64,000 bases of DNA from Arenimonas caeni (GTDB taxonomy: Bacteria > Pseudomonadota > Gammaproteobacteria > Xanthomonadales > Xanthomonadaceae). The notes beneath the pieces were generated by a model. The model worked only from the letters and a program-made list of their open reading frames with translations. It did not search any database and was not told the DNA's origin. The stretch is from positions 186,001-250,000 of the forward strand of contig NZ_KZ679086.1 in NCBI RefSeq assembly GCF_003024235.1. The letters run 5' to 3'. Both the position numbers and the translations under genes were made by a program. Of the stretch, positions 37,502 to 46,476 are shown piece by piece (position 1 is the stretch's first letter; each line of letters starts with the position of its first letter).

Positions 37502-37545
37502 GGGCGGCTCCGGGGGCGAGTCCTGATTCTAGCGGCCGGCCGGGC

Positions 37546-38073
37546 CTAGAGTTCGATCCACCAGCAGCCGGCGTGGCGGCGCAGCAGGAAGTCGGTGCGC
37601 ACGGCGCCGGCGTCGCGCGGGCCGGCGGCCTGTTCGACCCGCAGCGCGCGCGGCCGGGCCGGCTCGGCCAGTGGCTCCTCGTAGACGAACTCCGCGGCCA
37701 CCAGCGGGCGGGCGGCGATGGCCTCGAGGCTGTCCATCAGGTAGCGCCCGGCGCCGGCGCTGGTGCCGGCCCAGTGGTAGTAGGTGGCCAGGCGGTTCAC
37801 GTCGCGGGCCTCGAGGGCGCCGCGCACGCCCAGCAGCAGGGCATCGAGGCTGCGCGCGCAGCCTTCGCCGGTGGTGCCGGTGCCGGAGACGAAGCCCTCG
37901 GCGCTGGCCACGGGCGGCCGCGGCGCCTCGCGCTCCACCGCGCCCTGCGACTGGCAGGGCTGGTCGCTGAAAACGCTCTGTCCGTCCGGGCCGACGCAGC
38001 GGTAGACCGCCTGCGCCGCGGCGGGCGCGGGCAGGCACAGGCAGGCGATCAGCAGCAGCCAGGCGCGGGACAT
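37546..38073 (-). CDS. Secreted protein with DUF4124 domain
   Basis: Protein of 175 residues: signal peptide (ends AAAQA), then a short DUF4124-type module AVYRCVGPDGQSVFSDQPC (two Cys), then about 120 residues without recognised domain, ending WWIEL. DUF4124 proteins are common periplasmic proteins of unknown function in Lysobacterales. TAGGCT ends 7 bases before the ATG and no Shine-Dalgarno is seen. Confidence 0.8.
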   Translation of the reverse strand: MSRAWLLLIACLCLPAPAAAQAVYRCVGPDGQSVFSDQPCQSQGAVEREAPRPPVASAEGFVSGTGTTGEGCARSLDALLLGVRGALEARDVNRLATYYHWAGTSAGAGRYLMDSLEAIAARPLVAAEFVYEEPLAEPARPRALRVEQAAGPRDAGAVRTDFLLRRHAGCWWIEL

Positions 38074-38095
38074 GCCACGCAGCCTAACGCCAGGA

Positions 38096-38920
38096 TCAGG
38101 CCAGGCGCGAGAGCACGGCCTCGGTGGGCCGGGCGAGGTTCAGCGTGTAGAAGTGCAGCTCCGGCGCGCCGCCCTCGAGCAGGCGCCGGCACATGGCGGC
38201 GACGGCGTCGGCGGCGAACTCGCGGATGCTGTCGGCGTCATCGCCGTAGGCCTGCATGCGCTTGGCCATCCAGCGCGGGATCTCGGCGCCGCAGGCCTCT
38301 GAGAAGCGCCGCAGCTGGCTGAAGTTGGAGATCGGCATGATGCCCGGGATCACCGGGATGCCGACGCCGGCCGCGCGCACGTCGTCGACGAAGCGGAAGT
38401 AGGCGTCGGCGTTGAAGAAGTACTGGGTGATGGCCGAGTCGGCGCCGGCATCGACCTTGGCCTTGAAGTGGCGCAGGTCGGCCAGGGCGTCCTCGGCCTG
38501 GGGGTGGGTTTCCGGGTAGCAGCCGACCTCGATGCGGAAGTGGTCGCCGTGCTCCTCGCGGATGAAGGCGACCAGGTCGGAGGCGTAGCGGAACTCGCCC
38601 ATGCGCGCCATGCCCGAGGGCAGGTCGCCGCGCAGGGCGACGATGCGCTGGCAGCCCAGCGCGCGGTAGAGCTTGAGCAGTTCACGCAGCTCGGCGCGGG
38701 TGCCGCCCATGCAGCTCAGGTGCGGGGCGGCGTCGAGTCCGTGGTCGGCGCGCAGGCCGCGCACGGTCTCGGGCGTGTAGCTCAGGGTCGAGCCGCCGGC
38801 GCCGAAGGTGACCGACACGAACTCCGGCGAGTAGGCCTTGAGCTTGCGCGCCGTGCGGTCGAGCTGGGCGCGCTGCTCGTCGTTCTTGGGTGGGTAGAAC
38901 TCGAGGCTGATCGGGGTCAT
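38096..38920 (-). CDS. metF: Methylenetetrahydrofolate reductase
   Basis: Flavin TIM-barrel enzyme of 274 residues that makes 5-methyl-THF, the methyl donor for methionine synthesis. Motifs ISLEFYPPKNDEQR, VTFGAGGST, HLSCMGGTRAEL, ALRGDLPSGM and SAITQYFFNADAYFRFV are typical. It feeds the methionine cycle together with ahcY and metK, which lie within 6 kb. The 160-base region upstream contains a long inverted repeat (38984-39058). Confidence 0.96.
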   Translation of the reverse strand: MTPISLEFYPPKNDEQRAQLDRTARKLKAYSPEFVSVTFGAGGSTLSYTPETVRGLRADHGLDAAPHLSCMGGTRAELRELLKLYRALGCQRIVALRGDLPSGMARMGEFRYASDLVAFIREEHGDHFRIEVGCYPETHPQAEDALADLRHFKAKVDAGADSAITQYFFNADAYFRFVDDVRAAGVGIPVIPGIMPISNFSQLRRFSEACGAEIPRWMAKRMQAYGDDADSIREFAADAVAAMCRRLLEGGAPELHFYTLNLARPTEAVLSRLA

Positions 38921-38983
38921 GGGGTTCGGCGGCCGGTGGTTGGCGGCCAGTGTATCTCTCCATCCGGATGAAAGTGAAGGTAT

Positions 38984-39058
38984 GGAGTCAGGTTCATTTT
39001 TGGGCCGACCATGCCGGGGAAACCGAGTCCGTCCGGCCCAAAACATGAACCTGACCCC
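38984..39058. repeat. Inverted repeat of GTCAGGTTCATTTT type
   Basis: Left arm 38984-39009 (GAGTCAGGTTCATTTTTGGG...) and right arm 39031-39058 (...CCCAAAACATGAACCTGAC) are imperfect reverse complements of about 25 bases around a 21-base loop. Similar 'GGGTCAGGTTCATTTT' ends are seen beside REP-associated transposases and MITE-like remnants in other gammaproteobacteria. Here no transposase is present. It occupies the shared metF / DUF3228 upstream region. Confidence 0.7.
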
Positions 39059-39080
39059 CGCTTTCCCGGACAATCGGTCC

Positions 39081-39635
39081 ATGAGCATCCAAATGACCGA
39101 CTTCGCCCGCCGCCGCCTCTTCCCCGGCGACGGCCGCCGCACCGCCATCCAGGACATCACGGCCGACCAGTTCGTCCAGCGCCTCAACACCGAGCCGCCG
39201 GTGGCCGTGCTGCCCGGCTACGCGGATTTCTGCCGGCTGCACGTGCACCACAACCGGACCTCGACGCGCTGCTCGGTGGTGCCGATCACGCCGGACAACC
39301 AGCACCAGCTGCGCAGCGCCTACGAGGCGCGCACCCCGGCCGAGCTGCCGGTGCTGGTGCGCTGGTTCGAGGGCCTCGAGCCCCCGGTCGCCAGATACCT
39401 CGTGCCCATCCTCTACGACCGCGAACAGCTGGCGAAGGAGGGCACGGCCATCGACGCCGACTGGGGCATCGTCGGCTGCCTGTACACGATGGAGCCCGGG
39501 GAAATCCCCATGGTTCCGATCACCATGCTGCGCAACGCGCTGGGCGTGGAGGAGGGCGGCTCGGGCGTGCCGCTGGACCGCGCCGCCTACGCCCGCAGCG
39601 TCGCCTTCTGGTCGGTGCACGCGAACTGGAGATAA
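39081..39635 (+). CDS. DUF3228 family protein
   Basis: Cytoplasmic protein of 184 residues of the DUF3228 family, function unknown. Recognisable are VQRLNTEPPVAVLPGYADFCRL and the long conserved VPITMLRNALGVEEGGSGVPLDR. An upstream in-frame ATG at 39046 lies in the right arm of the inverted repeat and would add 12 residues; the start at 39081 keeps the conserved N terminus. A 10-base-period repeat array begins 11 bases after the stop. Confidence 0.8.
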   Translation: MSIQMTDFARRRLFPGDGRRTAIQDITADQFVQRLNTEPPVAVLPGYADFCRLHVHHNRTSTRCSVVPITPDNQHQLRSAYEARTPAELPVLVRWFEGLEPPVARYLVPILYDREQLAKEGTAIDADWGIVGCLYTMEPGEIPMVPITMLRNALGVEEGGSGVPLDRAAYARSVAFWSVHANWR

Positions 39636-39645
39636 AGAGCTTTTA

Positions 39646-39675
39646 TCCGCGTGCATCGGCTCTGATCCGCGTTGA
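39646..39675. repeat. Three 10-base repeat units (TCCGCGTnnA)
   Basis: TCCGCGTGCA, TCGGCTCTGA and TCCGCGTTGA are adjacent and in register. Unit order and the divergent central unit parallel the array ending at 7410 (TCCGTGTCCA, TCCGCTCTTA, TCCGTGTTCA). It follows the stop of the DUF3228 gene directly. Confidence 0.7.
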
Positions 39676-39706
39676 AAGTCCGAACCCACCCGGAGCCCAA
39701 AAAGAA

Positions 39707-39732
39707 ACGGGCACCCGAGGGCGCCCGTTTCG
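39707..39732. terminator. Terminator hairpin after ahcY
   Basis: GAAACGGGC-ACC-CGA / GGGCGCCCGTTTC: AAACGGGC (39706-39713) pairs with GCCCGTTT (39723-39730). It is flanked by an A-rich left side, giving a T-run on the minus strand for ahcY. It may also serve the convergent DUF3228 gene. Confidence 0.7.
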
Positions 39733-39754
39733 TAGTCCAGCAGGAACCGACGGA

Positions 39755-41191
39755 TCAGTAGCGGTAGTGCTCCGGCTTATACGGTCCTTCGACCGGCACG
39801 CCGAGGTAGTCGGCCTGGTCCTTGGTGAGCCTGGTCAGCTTCACGCCGATCTTCTCCAGGTGCAGGCGCGCCACTTCCTCGTCCAGGTGCTTGGGCAGGA
39901 TGTAGACCTTGGCCTCGTAGCTGTCCTTCTTGGCCCACAGGTCGATCTGCGCCAGGGTCTGGTTGGCGAAGGAGTTGGACATCACGAAGCTCGGGTGGCC
40001 GGTGGCGCAGCCCAGGTTCACCAGGCGGCCCTCGGCCAGCAGGAAGATCGAGTTGCCGTTATCGAAGGTGAACTTGTCGACCTGCGGCTTGATGTTGGTC
40101 TTCACCGCGCCCGAGTTGTACAGGGCGTCGACCTGGATCTCGTTGTCGAAGTGGCCGATGTTGCAGACGATGGCCTGGTCCTTCATCGCCTTCATGTGCT
40201 CGAGGGTGATGATGTCCTTGTTGCCGGTGGTGGTGACGTAGATGTCGGCCGTGCCGAGGGTGTCCTCGACGGTCTTGACCTCGAAACCTTCCATCGCCGC
40301 CTGCAGGGCGCAGATCGGGTCGATCTCGGTGACCACGACGCGGGCGCCGTAGGCGCGCAGCGAGTGCGCCGAGCCCTTGCCGACGTCGCCGTAGCCGCAC
40401 ACGACCGCGACCTTGCCGGCCAGCATCACGTCCATCGCGCGCTTGAGGCCGTCGGCCAGCGACTCACGGCAGCCGTAGAGGTTGTCGAACTTGGACTTGG
40501 TGACCGAGTCGTTGACGTTGATCGCCGGCACCAGCAGCTTGCCGGCCTCGGCCAGCTGGTAGAGGCGGTGCACGCCGGTGGTGGTTTCCTCGGAAACGCC
40601 CTTCCAGTCCTTGACCACGGTGGTCCAGAAGCCCGGGCGCTCCTTCGCGACGCGCTTGAGCAGGTTCTTGATCACCTGCTCCTCGTGGCTGCCCGAGGCC
40701 GAATTGACCCAGCTCTCGTCGCCCTTCTCGAGCTCGTAGCCCTTGTGGATGAGCAGGGTGACGTCGCCTCCGTCGTCGACGACCAGCTGCGGGCCGCGGA
40801 AGCCGCCCTTGCCGTCCGGGAAGCTCAGCGCATCGAGGGTGCAGTCCCAGTATTCCTCCAGGGTTTCGCCCTTCCAGGCGAACACCGGAGTGCCGGTGGC
40901 GGCGATGGCCGCGGCGGCGTGGTCCTGGGTGGAGAAGATGTTGCACGAGGCCCAGCGCACGTCGGCGCCGACGTCCTTGAGCGTCTCGATCAGCACGGCC
41001 GTCTGGATGGTCATGTGCAGCGAGCCGGTCACGCGGACGCCCTTGAGCGGGGCTTCCTTGGCGTACTTGCGGCGGATCGACATCAGGCCCGGCATCTCGT
41101 GCTCGGCGATGTCGATTTCCTTGCGGCCCCAATCGGCCAGGGACAGGTCGGCGACCTTGAAGTCGTGCTTGAGGGGAGTGACAGCGTTCAT
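39755..41191 (-). CDS. ahcY: Adenosylhomocysteinase
   Basis: NAD-dependent enzyme of 478 residues that hydrolyses S-adenosylhomocysteine to homocysteine and adenosine and so relieves product inhibition of methyltransferases. It has the substrate loop [51 protein letters not shown], the NAD fold [15 protein letters not shown] and the C-terminal YKPEHYRY that closes the NAD site of the neighbouring subunit. A GGAG site lies 11 bases upstream. An SAH riboswitch and a TATAAT box precede it. Confidence 0.98.
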   Translation of the reverse strand: MNAVTPLKHDFKVADLSLADWGRKEIDIAEHEMPGLMSIRRKYAKEAPLKGVRVTGSLHMTIQTAVLIETLKDVGADVRWASCNIFSTQDHAAAAIAATGTPVFAWKGETLEEYWDCTLDALSFPDGKGGFRGPQLVVDDGGDVTLLIHKGYELEKGDESWVNSASGSHEEQVIKNLLKRVAKERPGFWTTVVKDWKGVSEETTTGVHRLYQLAEAGKLLVPAINVNDSVTKSKFDNLYGCRESLADGLKRAMDVMLAGKVAVVCGYGDVGKGSAHSLRAYGARVVVTEIDPICALQAAMEGFEVKTVEDTLGTADIYVTTTGNKDIITLEHMKAMKDQAIVCNIGHFDNEIQVDALYNSGAVKTNIKPQVDKFTFDNGNSIFLLAEGRLVNLGCATGHPSFVMSNSFANQTLAQIDLWAKKDSYEAKVYILPKHLDEEVARLHLEKIGVKLTRLTKDQADYLGVPVEGPYKPEHYRY

Positions 41192-41239
41192 CGGGTATAG
41201 CTCCGTTGGTGGGCGACGCCGGCCGGGCAGGGGCCTCGG

Positions 41240-41339
41240 GGGTCGCTCGTTAACGGGCGCGGTTGATCTTGGAACCTTCGCCGAGCCTGATCCCTTGCCC
41301 GCGTTGCGCGGGCCGGGCTTGCAGCGCCCCTCGGCGGGG
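41240..41339 (-). promoter_or_regulatory. S-adenosylhomocysteine (SAH) riboswitch
   Basis: On the minus strand the ahcY leader reads CGCCGAGGGGCGCTGCAA, then a GC hairpin (CCCGCGCAACGCGGG), then CAGGCTCGGCG, then AACCGCGCCCG. P1 forms from CGCCGAG and CTCGGCG; the GGGCGC / GCGCCC pairing makes the pseudoknot. This is the core of the SAH riboswitch class, which raises ahcY expression when SAH accumulates. The ribosome-binding site lies ~40 bases downstream. Confidence 0.88.
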
Positions 41340-41362
41340 TGGGCCTTTCCAGGCCGGGCGGC

Positions 41363-41368
41363 ATTATA
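41363..41368 (-). promoter_or_regulatory. -10 box of ahcY (TATAAT)
   Basis: Perfect TATAAT on the minus strand, about 25 bases before the riboswitch 5' end, so transcription would start near 41356 and include the whole aptamer. No clear -35 is seen. Confidence 0.7.
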
Positions 41369-41473
41369 TCGCTGTCTCGCGATGGGGGGATGAATGAGGG
41401 TGGCCGCTGGCCCGGTCCGCCGTGGCGTCCGATAGCATGGTGCCGGTGCGACGACCCGGACCGGAGGGAGTGA

Positions 41474-43177
41474 ATGGCAAAGACGAAGCGTGAGTTCAGG
41501 AGCCAGAAGAGCTACGACGCCGAGCGGATCTCCCGGGATCTCGTCGGCCCCTTCCTGCACTCCCGCGGTATCACCGTCCTGAAGGAACACCGGGTGAAGG
41601 CCGGCCCGGGCGAGTCGCAGATCCTCGACGCCCGGCTGCCGGACGGCAGGGCGGTGAGGATGCGGGTGCGCCTGTGCTGGCGGCGCGATCCGGGCCATGT
41701 CGCCGCGCGCCGCTACTCCGCGCTGCAGCTGCGCCCCAATACCATCGGCGGCGACTGGGAGAAGACGCTGCGGGACGTCGCCGACCGCGACGCCCGGGAA
41801 GGCATCAGCCACACGCTGGCGTTCCAGCGTGACGGCGAGGACGTTCCCTTCGCCGCGCTGCTGCCCAGCGATGCGCTGCCGGCCATCTGGGATGCGCAGC
41901 GTGCCACCAGCGCCCGGCTCGTCGAACGCGGTGAATTGGGGCGGATGCGCGCGAACCATACGACCAACGGCAACAGCCCGACCCTCTGGTTGCAGGACGA
42001 CCGCCACGAGGCTGCGGCGCAGGTCGCCGACGTGCTCTGGAACTGGCCTGGCGTGATCACCCTTGCCCGGCAGTCGACGCCCCTCCCGGCGAAGCTCCCG
42101 GGGTCGACAACGCAGCGACTGCTGGCGGACGCGCCGGCGGCGGCGGAGCGCAGCGATCGCGCCGGTCCGCCGCGCGCGATCGCCACGTACGTCGCGCGGC
42201 TGGCCTACAACAGCCTCGGCTGGAGGCGGCCGGCCAGCGCGACGGAGGTCAGCGAGGCGGGCGACACGTATCGCAATGAGCACGGGTTCGGGCACGAAGA
42301 CTGGCTGTTCCGCGACGAATGGCAGATCGACGGATGGCGGTACGGCTTCGTGCAGGGCGTCAACAAGAGCAGGAAGAAGTTGCTCGAGGCGGGGGAGGCA
42401 TTCGATCTTCGCTTGTTCACGATGCCGGGCGCGGGCGACCGACGTGCCGTGGCGGAGATCCGGGAAGTCGAGTGCCTGACGGATGAGCTTGCCGCCGAGG
42501 CGGTTTCGGTCCACGAGCAGCTCGGTTGGCTCGACATCATGCGCCGGGAGGTGGCCGAGGCCGGCGGGCGTCCGGAGGCGCTGGACGGCAGTGCCTACGC
42601 GCCCTTCATCTTCAACCTGCGCTACCGGTTGGAGAACCTGCGCATGCTCGACGACAGCCAGCCCCTGCCGCCCGATGATCCGATCCATAACATCAAGCGC
42701 TACAGCCTGTGCCAGGCCAATGGCGCGATGGAGCGCGCCCGCCGGCCGTGGCGGGGCCGCGCCGGCACCACCGGGCTGGCGGTCGGCGGCGATGTGCACC
42801 GCAAGGTGGCCGCAGGTTGGGTCGTGTGTTCGCCCGAGCACAGGCGCATGCAGGTCAAGCTGCTGGAACTGCTTCAGCAGCGCTATCCCGATGCCGAGTC
42901 GATCACCCTCGAGGAGGACTTCGTGGACGCCATCGTCAGGACGGCCGACGAGACCCTGATCTTCGAAGTGAAGTCCGACCTCAATCCGCTGTCCGTGCTG
43001 CGGCAGGCGCTGGGGCAGCTGTTGGAATACGCCTACCATCCCCGGCGTTCGCATCGTGCCCGGATCCGCCTGGTCGTCGTGGGGCGCCGGGCGCTGTCGG
43101 GGGATGACGAAGCCTATTTCGAGACGGTCCGTTCGCGGTTCGGGCTGCCCATCGACTACTGGGTCGTCCCCGTCTAG
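41474..43177 (+). CDS. Putative PD-(D/E)XK nuclease with unknown N-terminal and central domains
   Basis: Unrecognised protein of 567 residues. The C terminus has the layout of a RecB/Cas4-like nuclease: Asp485 (in FVDAIV), then Glu498-Val-Lys500 (LIFEVKSD), then a helix with the QxxxY motif Gln515-Tyr519 (ALGQLLEYA). The centre (about 235-415) carries [10 protein letters not shown] (270-279) and [10 protein letters not shown], perhaps a nucleic-acid or modified-base reader. The N-terminal ~190 residues ([25 protein letters not shown]) look like a separate conserved unit. A strong GGAGGGAG ribosome-binding site precedes the ATG. It interrupts the ahcY-metK neighbourhood and uses more AGG codons than its neighbours, suggesting acquisition. 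Function as a DNA-defence nuclease is inference. Confidence 0.7.
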   Translation: MAKTKREFRSQKSYDAERISRDLVGPFLHSRGITVLKEHRVKAGPGESQILDARLPDGRAVRMRVRLCWRRDPGHVAARRYSALQLRPNTIGGDWEKTLRDVADRDAREGISHTLAFQRDGEDVPFAALLPSDALPAIWDAQRATSARLVERGELGRMRANHTTNGNSPTLWLQDDRHEAAAQVADVLWNWPGVITLARQSTPLPAKLPGSTTQRLLADAPAAAERSDRAGPPRAIATYVARLAYNSLGWRRPASATEVSEAGDTYRNEHGFGHEDWLFRDEWQIDGWRYGFVQGVNKSRKKLLEAGEAFDLRLFTMPGAGDRRAVAEIREVECLTDELAAEAVSVHEQLGWLDIMRREVAEAGGRPEALDGSAYAPFIFNLRYRLENLRMLDDSQPLPPDDPIHNIKRYSLCQANGAMERARRPWRGRAGTTGLAVGGDVHRKVAAGWVVCSPEHRRMQVKLLELLQQRYPDAESITLEEDFVDAIVRTADETLIFEVKSDLNPLSVLRQALGQLLEYAYHPRRSHRARIRLVVVGRRALSGDDEAYFETVRSRFGLPIDYWVVPV

Positions 43178-43222
43178 CCAGGCGCAGGGCCGGGCCGGGC
43201 GGGAAGGAGCACAGGGGAAAAG

Positions 43223-43252
43223 AAACGGGCCGCTTTCGCGGCCCGTTTTAGC
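43223..43252. terminator. Bidirectional terminator between the putative nuclease and metK
   Basis: 11-bp stem AAACGGGCCGC / GCGGCCCGTTT (43223-43233 with 43238-43248, loop TTTC). A-rich on the left and T-rich on the right, so usable on both strands. Confidence 0.88.
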
Positions 43253-43263
43253 TCTTCCCGGCT

Positions 43264-43320
43264 CTCTCCCGCGAGCGGGAGAGGGAGAGGAAAAGATTCG
43301 CGCCTGAAGGCGCTCCCACA
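43264..43320. repeat. Short palindrome plus half copy of the GCGCCTGAAGGCGC repeat
   Basis: CTCTCCCGC / GCGGGAGAG (43264-43283) is followed at 43299-43320 by a copy of the right arm of the 13083-13105 repeat (CGCGCCTGAAGGCGCTCC). The half repeat abuts the metK stop codon. Confidence 0.7.
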
Positions 43321-44535
<1,215 letters not shown>

Positions 44536-44545
44536 TCTGGCTTAT

Positions 44546-44569
44546 ATCCTTTGATTGCGATGAAAGGAT
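44546..44569 (-). promoter_or_regulatory. metK leader hairpin covering the Shine-Dalgarno
   Basis: On the minus strand ATCCTTT and AAAGGAT pair over 7 bp with a 10-base loop. The 3' arm AAAGGA is the ribosome-binding site, 11-12 bases before the metK ATG. It could gate translation. It does not match a SAM riboswitch class that I recognise. Confidence 0.45.
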
Positions 44570-44584
44570 GGGTGAAGGGGCGGA

Positions 44585-44590
44585 ATCATA
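44585..44590 (-). promoter_or_regulatory. Probable extended -10 box of metK (TGTATGAT)
   Basis: TATGAT preceded by TGT on the minus strand, ~50 bases before the metK start; the transcript would include the leader hairpin. Confidence 0.5.
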
Positions 44591-44721
44591 CACCCGGCGG
44601 CCCCGGGGTGCATCCTGCCGTCGGGGCCGTTTCCCGATTGTTAAGCAGCAAGGGTTGGCGAGGGGGTGTCGAGGGGGTAGGGTCGGGCCTGCCACCCCCG
44701 GCCACATGAGGAATCCACCGC

Positions 44722-45309
44722 ATGCGAACCCCGTCCCGTTCCCTCCGTCCCCTTGTCGCCGCGTTTGCCATAGCCGGCCTGGCCAGCTGCGCCAGCTACG
44801 TCAAGCGCGACGAATTCGACGCCACCGTCGCCGAACTGCGCGCCGCCGACCAGGCCCAGAGCCAGCGCATCGACCAGCTGCAGGCCAGCCTCGAGGAGCG
44901 TTTCCGCCAGTACGACGCCCGCATCGCCCAGTTCGAGGGCCGCCTGCACGTCGAAACCACCGCCCACTTCGACTACGGTAAGGCCGATGTCCGCGAGGCC
45001 GACAAGCCGATGCTGGCCGACTTCGCCAAGACCCTGTCCGAGCACCACCAGGGCGTGGTGGTCACGGTCGAAGGCTTCACCGACCCGGCCGGCTCGGCCA
45101 GCTTCAACAAGCGCCTGGGCCAGCGCCGCGCCGACGCCGTCCGCGACTTCCTGGTCAGCCAGGGCCTGTCGGCTGATCAAGTGCGCGCGGTCAGCTACGG
45201 CGAGGCCAACAATCGCCAGATCCGCCCGGGCGCCTGGGGTGACGACGGCCTGGCCAACCGCCGCGTCGCGCTGGTGATCGACTTTGTCGAGGCGGTCGCC
45301 GCCCGCTGA
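44722..45309 (+). CDS. OmpA-family peptidoglycan-binding lipoprotein
   Basis: Lipoprotein of 195 residues: signal peptide with lipobox LASC (Cys23), a short heptad-like coiled coil (about 35-75, [24 protein letters not shown]), then an OmpA C-terminal domain (about 80-190) with [40 protein letters not shown] and a late NRRVALVI. It anchors the outer membrane to peptidoglycan. It is a short relative of Pal rather than a porin. Confidence 0.9.
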   Translation: MRTPSRSLRPLVAAFAIAGLASCASYVKRDEFDATVAELRAADQAQSQRIDQLQASLEERFRQYDARIAQFEGRLHVETTAHFDYGKADVREADKPMLADFAKTLSEHHQGVVVTVEGFTDPAGSASFNKRLGQRRADAVRDFLVSQGLSADQVRAVSYGEANNRQIRPGAWGDDGLANRRVALVIDFVEAVAAR

Positions 45310-45417
45310 TGTTTCCGACCGGCCGGGCCTTCGAGCCCGGCCGGTCTCCTGCTGACTCCTCCGCCCGGTCGTCCCGCCTCACGCGCCGGCGACCCGCGCG
45401 CCGGTTAGCATCCGGGC

Positions 45418-46476
45418 ATGGATTCCCTCTCCCAGATCGTCCTGGGCGGCGCGGTTGCCGCCGCCATCGCCCCCGCCCGCCACCGGCGCGCGGCGCTCGC
45501 CGCCGGCGCCGCGCTCGGCACCCTGCCGGACCTCGACTCGGTGCCGATGTGGTTCCTCGGGCTCGACCCGGTCACCAGCATGACCTGGCACCGCGGCCCC
45601 TCGCATTCGCTGCTGGTGCTGGTGCCGCTGGCGGCGTTGCTGTGGTGGCTGTTCAGGCGCACCGGCGGGCGCGTGGCGGAGTCGCCGCGGCGCTGGTACT
45701 GGGCCATCACCCTGGCGCTGGTGACGCACCCGCTGCTCGACGCCTTCACCGTCTACGGCACGCAGCTGTGGTGGCCGCTGCCACCGTCGCCGGCGATGTG
45801 GTCGAGCGTGTTCATCATCGACCCCCTGTACACGCTGCCGCTGCTGGTCGCCTTCGTGTTCGCGCTGGTGCGCGGCTGGCGGCCCTCGGCGCAAACCGCG
45901 CTGGTGGCCGGGCTGGCGCTGAGCACGGCCTACCTGGGCTGGTCGCTGGTGGCCAAGGCGATGGTCGAGCGTGCCGCGGAAGACACGCTGGCGACGATGG
46001 GGCTGCCGGACGCGCCGCGCTTCTCGGTGCCGATGCCGTTCAACACCCTGCTCTGGCGGGTGGTGGTGATGACGCCGGAAGGCTTCCTCGAGGGCGAGCG
46101 CTCGCTGGTGGCCGACGAAGGGCCGATGCGGTTCCGCGAGTACGCGTCGGACACGGCGGCGCTGGAAGAGGCCTCGGCTTTCCCGGCGGTGCGTCGCCTG
46201 CAGTGGTTCAACCGCGGCTTCATGAAGGCCCGGGAGCGCGACGGCCGGCTGGTGCTTTCGGACCTGCGCATGGGCGCCGAGCCCGACTACAGCTTCAACT
46301 TCGTGGTTGCCGAGCGCGAGGGCGAAGGCTGGCGCGCGATCACGCCTGAACAGGCCGCCTGGCCCTGGGAGGCGCGGCGCCGGCTGGCGACGATGTGGGA
46401 GCGGATCTGGGTGTCGCCGCCCGCGGAGCGGGCGGCGACGTCCCTCCAGGCCGGCTCGTCAGAAGTGGTCGACTGA
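45418..46476 (+). CDS. YdjM/DUF457-like membrane-bound metal-dependent hydrolase
   Basis: Inner-membrane protein of 352 residues. The first ~175 residues have four hydrophobic helices and the putative metal motifs GTLPDLDSVP and HRGPSHSL...HPLLDAFTVYG typical of YdjM/YfhO-type hydrolases. The soluble second half ends without known domain. TAGCAT ends 6 bases before the ATG, with no ribosome-binding site, suggesting leaderless expression. Activity is not established for the family. Confidence 0.85.
   Translation: MDSLSQIVLGGAVAAAIAPARHRRAALAAGAALGTLPDLDSVPMWFLGLDPVTSMTWHRGPSHSLLVLVPLAALLWWLFRRTGGRVAESPRRWYWAITLALVTHPLLDAFTVYGTQLWWPLPPSPAMWSSVFIIDPLYTLPLLVAFVFALVRGWRPSAQTALVAGLALSTAYLGWSLVAKAMVERAAEDTLATMGLPDAPRFSVPMPFNTLLWRVVVMTPEGFLEGERSLVADEGPMRFREYASDTAALEEASAFPAVRRLQWFNRGFMKARERDGRLVLSDLRMGAEPDYSFNFVVAEREGEGWRAITPEQAAWPWEARRRLATMWERIWVSPPAERAATSLQAGSSEVVD

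Noticed and set aside
38984-39058. Intact insertion sequence
   Set aside because: There is no transposase frame between or beside the arms; only a short inverted repeat is present.
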